Below, in pieces: positions 5,992 through 7,229 of a DNA stretch of 7,229 nt (the first letter of the stretch is position 1; each line of letters opens with the position of its first letter). The translations under genes and the position numbers were made by a program. The notes beneath the pieces are model-generated. The model ran no database searches. It saw only the letters and a list, made by a program, of their open reading frames with translations, and was not told where the DNA came from. The DNA comes from Oscillospiraceae bacterium (GTDB taxonomy: Bacteria > Bacillota > Clostridia > Oscillospirales > Ruminococcaceae): positions 1 through 7,229 of the forward strand of contig CAAFQL010000096.1 of assembly GCA_900765125.1 (NCBI GenBank), given 5' to 3'.

Positions 5992-6135
5992 TTACCGCCT
6001 TAACTTTCTCTTCTTAATTTTTCCGTAGTGCTTTTTCGATAATATCCACCCGACATAGATCGTATAGTCAGGAGGTGCAAGCATTCGCTGTATCTCCAGC
6101 ATTTCTAATGCGCTGCCGTATGACGGTGTATACAT
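5992..6135 (-). CDS. Small basic protein (47 aa), unknown
   Basis: A short frame beginning MYTPSYGSALEMLEIQ. ATG is at 6135-6133 with a clear AGAGGTGG site 8 bases upstream; TAA is at 5994-5992. The N-terminal half holds a possible short helix; 'YTIYVGWILSKKHYG' is mildly hydrophobic, and the last ten residues are almost all Lys/Arg (KIKKRKLRR). The basic tail suggests contact with nucleic acid or an acidic protein, but no family is recognised. It lies between the PGDYG-like gene, from which it is separated by a terminator-like hairpin, and the scaffold leader. The ribosome site and its fit into an otherwise empty stretch support it as a real gene. Confidence 0.55.
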   Translation of the reverse strand: MYTPSYGSALEMLEIQRMLAPPDYTIYVGWILSKKHYGKIKKRKLRR

Positions 6136-6162
6136 AGTTAATCCACCTCTTTTCTAATTTGG

Positions 6163-6176
6163 GGTATAAGAAAAGC
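6163..6176. repeat. Copy 1 of GGTATAAGAAAAGC direct repeat
   Basis: An exact 14-base match to 6402-6415. It covers one arm and the U-run of a terminator hairpin plus the first bases of the leader of the 47-aa gene. Weaker similarity continues for some 20 bases toward the next ribosome site. Confidence 0.8.
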
Positions 6177-6194
6177 ACCTCAGTTGAGATGCTT
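6166..6194 (-). terminator. Terminator-like hairpin after the PGDYG-like gene
   Basis: AAGCA (6173-6177) pairs with TGCTT (6190-6194). After one A-C mismatch, CTCA (6179-6182) pairs with TGAG (6185-6188), giving a tight stem. On the minus strand TTTTCTTAT follows. The stem overlaps the stop codon of the upstream gene. The U-run side belongs to the 14-base repeat shared with the hairpin at 6404-6435. Confidence 0.65.
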
Positions 6195-6378
6195 ATTCTA
6201 CTTTTTCATACGTTTCAGCAAATATATCCGGCTTACATGGGTATTGTTCTCCATGTACACCGGTAATAATGTAATCACCAATATTTGCTTTATGATCACC
6301 TTCTAGTGTGTGAATGATCATTTCTTTGTCAGTTTGATATGCTTCAATTACCACTGGCTTCTTTCTGTATTTTTCCAT
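6193..6378 (-). CDS. Short PGDYG-domain-like phage protein
   Basis: A 61-aa protein that reads as a shortened member of a common phage family. It starts with 'KYRKKPVVIEAYQ' (3-15) and ends with 'ANIGDYIITGVHGEQYPCKPDIFAETYEKVE' character over residues 31-61. The IGDYI stands for the name-giving PGDYG, with the conserved Gly-Asp-Tyr kept. Longer relatives carry extra residues between these two conserved ends; here the join is short ('TDKEMIIHTLEGDHK'). The biochemical role of the family is not known. Start ATG is at 6378-6376 with AAAGGA upstream, only about 25 bases after the terminator U-run of the previous gene. It is an accessory (moron-like) gene between minor-head and scaffold genes. 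Confidence 0.75.
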   Translation of the reverse strand: MEKYRKKPVVIEAYQTDKEMIIHTLEGDHKANIGDYIITGVHGEQYPCKPDIFAETYEKVE

Positions 6379-6401
6379 AGCGGATTCCTTTCTGTTTTTG
6401 A

Positions 6402-6415
6402 GGTATAAGAAAAGC
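6402..6415. repeat. Copy 2 of GGTATAAGAAAAGC direct repeat
   Basis: An exact 14-base match to 6163-6176. It forms the U-run side of the second terminator hairpin and the start of the leader of the PGDYG-like gene. The flanking bases, then an A-rich stretch and a ribosome site, are arranged as in copy 1. Confidence 0.8.
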
Positions 6416-6435
6416 GCACCGGGTGGTACGCTTTT
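6404..6435 (-). terminator. Terminator-like hairpin after the 61-aa gene
   Basis: AAAAGCG (6410-6416) pairs with CGCTTTT (6429-6435). After one C-A mismatch, ACC (6418-6420) pairs with GGT (6425-6427) around a short loop. On the minus strand the stem runs into TTTTCTTATA. The stem includes bases of the upstream gene's stop codon (6436-6434). Confidence 0.7.
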
Positions 6436-6619
6436 AATATTTTATATCCATGTCATGAGAATAAAATCCCATTTCTACAACATTTTTCTTTGCTGCAATG
6501 CACTGATCTATCATTTCCATACAACGCTCTTCACCTTCATCCAGAAGCGGTATTGTTGGAAAATCATCATTAAGCACATCACTATATTCTTCCATTTTTT
6601 TAAGAAATTCTTCACTCAT
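6434..6619 (-). CDS. Small acidic protein coupled to the upstream 104-aa gene, unknown
   Basis: A 61-aa protein whose ATG overlaps the upstream TGA (ATGA at 6619-6616). The ribosome site is poor (GATTGG), so it probably depends on coupling. It is acidic: 'MSEEFLKKMEEYSDVLNDDFPTI' character at 1-23, then 'DEGEERCMEMIDQCIAAKK' (27-45) as an amphipathic helix. The pattern 'D-x-F-P-x-x-x...E-x-x-I-D-x-C-x-x-x-x-K' reminds me of small proteins scattered through Clostridia phages and mobile elements, but I know of no function. A hairpin terminator overlaps its stop codon, closing the group that starts with the ART gene. Confidence 0.65.
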   Translation of the reverse strand: MSEEFLKKMEEYSDVLNDDFPTIPLLDEGEERCMEMIDQCIAAKKNVVEMGFYSHDMDIKY

Positions 6620-6930
6620 ACCAATCTTGTCTTTTCGTCCATTTTCCAGCGTTCAAACATTGGGACGTGTGGGCATACATTTCCTCTGTCACCGATTTTT
6701 TTTACAAAAGCTTCATCACACTTTTTTATCTGTTTTTCAAACCCATGTTCTTGCAAAAAGTTTCTAATTTCAAGCAACACATCTGCGTAGGCAGAATGTG
6801 ATTTTTCAAGTCTGTCATAATTAACATCAAGAAGCTGGATGATTTCTGATTCTTCTCCATTTTGCTCAATCAGAATATCTGTATATTTATCCACATCTAT
6901 ACCTATGATATAGAAATCAAATTGTTTCAT
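6616..6930 (-). CDS. 104-aa protein coupled to the ADP-ribosyltransferase gene, unknown
   Basis: I place the start at ATG 6930-6928: it overlaps the upstream TGA as ATGA and has AGGTGG about 6 bases ahead. The GTG at 6939-6937 would add three residues but lies inside that ribosome site. The protein begins MKQFDFYIIGIDVDKY, with beta strands first, followed by acidic 'EQNGEESEIIQLLD' and a helical stretch (about 39-67) with many charged residues; the C-terminal part is more basic and ends KTRLV. No family is recognised. Tight coupling downstream of a transferase domain would suit a partner or immunity protein, but it could equally be an unrelated accessory gene. Confidence 0.65.
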   Translation of the reverse strand: MKQFDFYIIGIDVDKYTDILIEQNGEESEIIQLLDVNYDRLEKSHSAYADVLLEIRNFLQEHGFEKQIKKCDEAFVKKIGDRGNVCPHVPMFERWKMDEKTRLV

Positions 6931-7229
6931 TTCTTCCACCTACATTTCAAAATCGGAATTATTCCAGACTCATCAACGCCATAAATTTCAAGTGATGTAT
7001 TACGCTTTATCAAAAATTCATACTCATCATCTTGAAATTGTCCAGCAAGTCTATTCACATATGCTCCTAAACCACTACCCTTTGAGATATCTATTTCAAG
7101 CAATATTCCGTCCTGCCCATTTTCTGTAGCAAACTTCTCAGCAACACTTTTCAATGGAGATGAACTCATATAACCTTTATCGTGATAAATACGTCCTATT
7201 AAATCACTGAAATTTTCTGCATCTGGATA
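6927..7229 (-). CDS. C-terminal part of an ADP-ribosyltransferase domain, probably on a phage minor head protein; cut by right edge
   Basis: The frame is open to the right edge, giving 100 visible residues. The Met codon at 7169 is internal, not the start. 'DKGYMSSSPLKS' (visible residues 17-28) matches the Ser-x-Ser ('STS') beta-strand motif of bacterial ADP-ribosyltransferase toxins. 'EYEFLIKRNTSLEI' (69-82) matches the ExE turn, with the two glutamates at codons 7025-7023 and 7019-7017; the second is the catalytic one in the family. These enzymes move ADP-ribose from NAD to a target protein. In Firmicutes phages such a domain is often the tail of the Mu gpF/SPP1 gp7-like minor head protein and would enter the cell with the DNA. 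Position just ahead of the scaffold suits this. A separate toxin gene cannot be excluded because the N-terminus is missing. Confidence 0.78.
   Translation of the reverse strand, partial: YPDAENFSDLIGRIYHDKGYMSSSPLKSVAEKFATENGQDGILLEIDISKGSGLGAYVNRLAGQFQDDEYEFLIKRNTSLEIYGVDESGIIPILKCRWKK

Noticed and set aside
6937..6939. GTG at 6939-6937 as start of the 104-aa gene
   Set aside because: It lies inside the AGGTGG ribosome site of the ATG at 6930, which also forms an ATGA coupling with the upstream stop.
7167..7169. Met codon at 7169 as the start of an 80-aa gene
   Set aside because: The frame stays open to the right edge and the residues before it (D-K-G-Y) complete the ART Ser-x-Ser motif. 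No ribosome site is visible, so it is an internal Met.
1..7229. CRISPR array, tRNA, insertion sequence or attachment site
   Set aside because: No regularly spaced repeats, cloverleaf, transposase or terminal inverted repeats were found on reading both strands. The only notable direct repeat is the 14-base pair at 6163 and 6402.

Overview
The window is the head-to-tail segment of the late structural operon of a temperate, contractile-tailed (myovirus-type) phage or prophage from a low-GC Gram-positive host. A gut-type Clostridia host (Lachnospiraceae-like) is my best guess. It rests on the AT-rich sequence, the AAGGAGG-like ribosome binding sites, the HK97/lambda-E-type head genes and the short PGDYG-like accessory gene. 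All structural genes lie on the minus strand, so transcription runs from the right edge (7229) to the left edge. Most junctions are tight: ATGA or TAATG overlaps, or gaps under about 20 bases.

In transcription order: (1) 7229-6927 is the C-terminal end of an ADP-ribosyltransferase domain, probably the tail of a minor head protein. (2) 6930-5992 holds four small accessory genes: two translationally coupled to the ART gene, a short PGDYG-like gene, and a 47-aa basic protein. Two of them are followed by hairpin terminators that share a 14-base repeat. (3) 5991-5879 is a non-coding leader with a hairpin before the scaffold gene. (4) 5878-3879 is the capsid block: scaffold, head decoration protein, gpE-type major capsid protein. 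(5) 3878-1753 is the connector block: a small post-capsid protein, gp6-like connector, 54-aa basic protein, gp10/gpG-like protein, head-closure candidate and tail terminator. (6) 1751-212 encodes tail sheath and tail tube. Together these genes build the procapsid, close the neck and supply the contractile tail cylinder. Portal and terminase should lie to the right, and the tail chaperone, tape measure and baseplate to the left.

The most interesting part is the left end (1-196). Just past the tail-tube stop, a consensus promoter (TTGACA, 17 bases, TATAAT) on the minus strand faces a roughly 90-nt non-coding stretch that ends in a hairpin plus U-run. On the plus strand, the end of a small hydrophobic reading frame with a Lys-rich tail enters from the left edge and stops inside that same hairpin. 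This is the layout of a type I toxin-antitoxin locus (Fst/TxpA/putative holin-like toxin type): a membrane peptide mRNA and a convergent antisense RNA overlapping its 3' end. Here it is embedded antisense in a phage tail operon. The toxin start lies outside the window, so this is a well-supported candidate, not a certainty.

No tRNA, rRNA, CRISPR array, insertion sequence or attachment site was seen.
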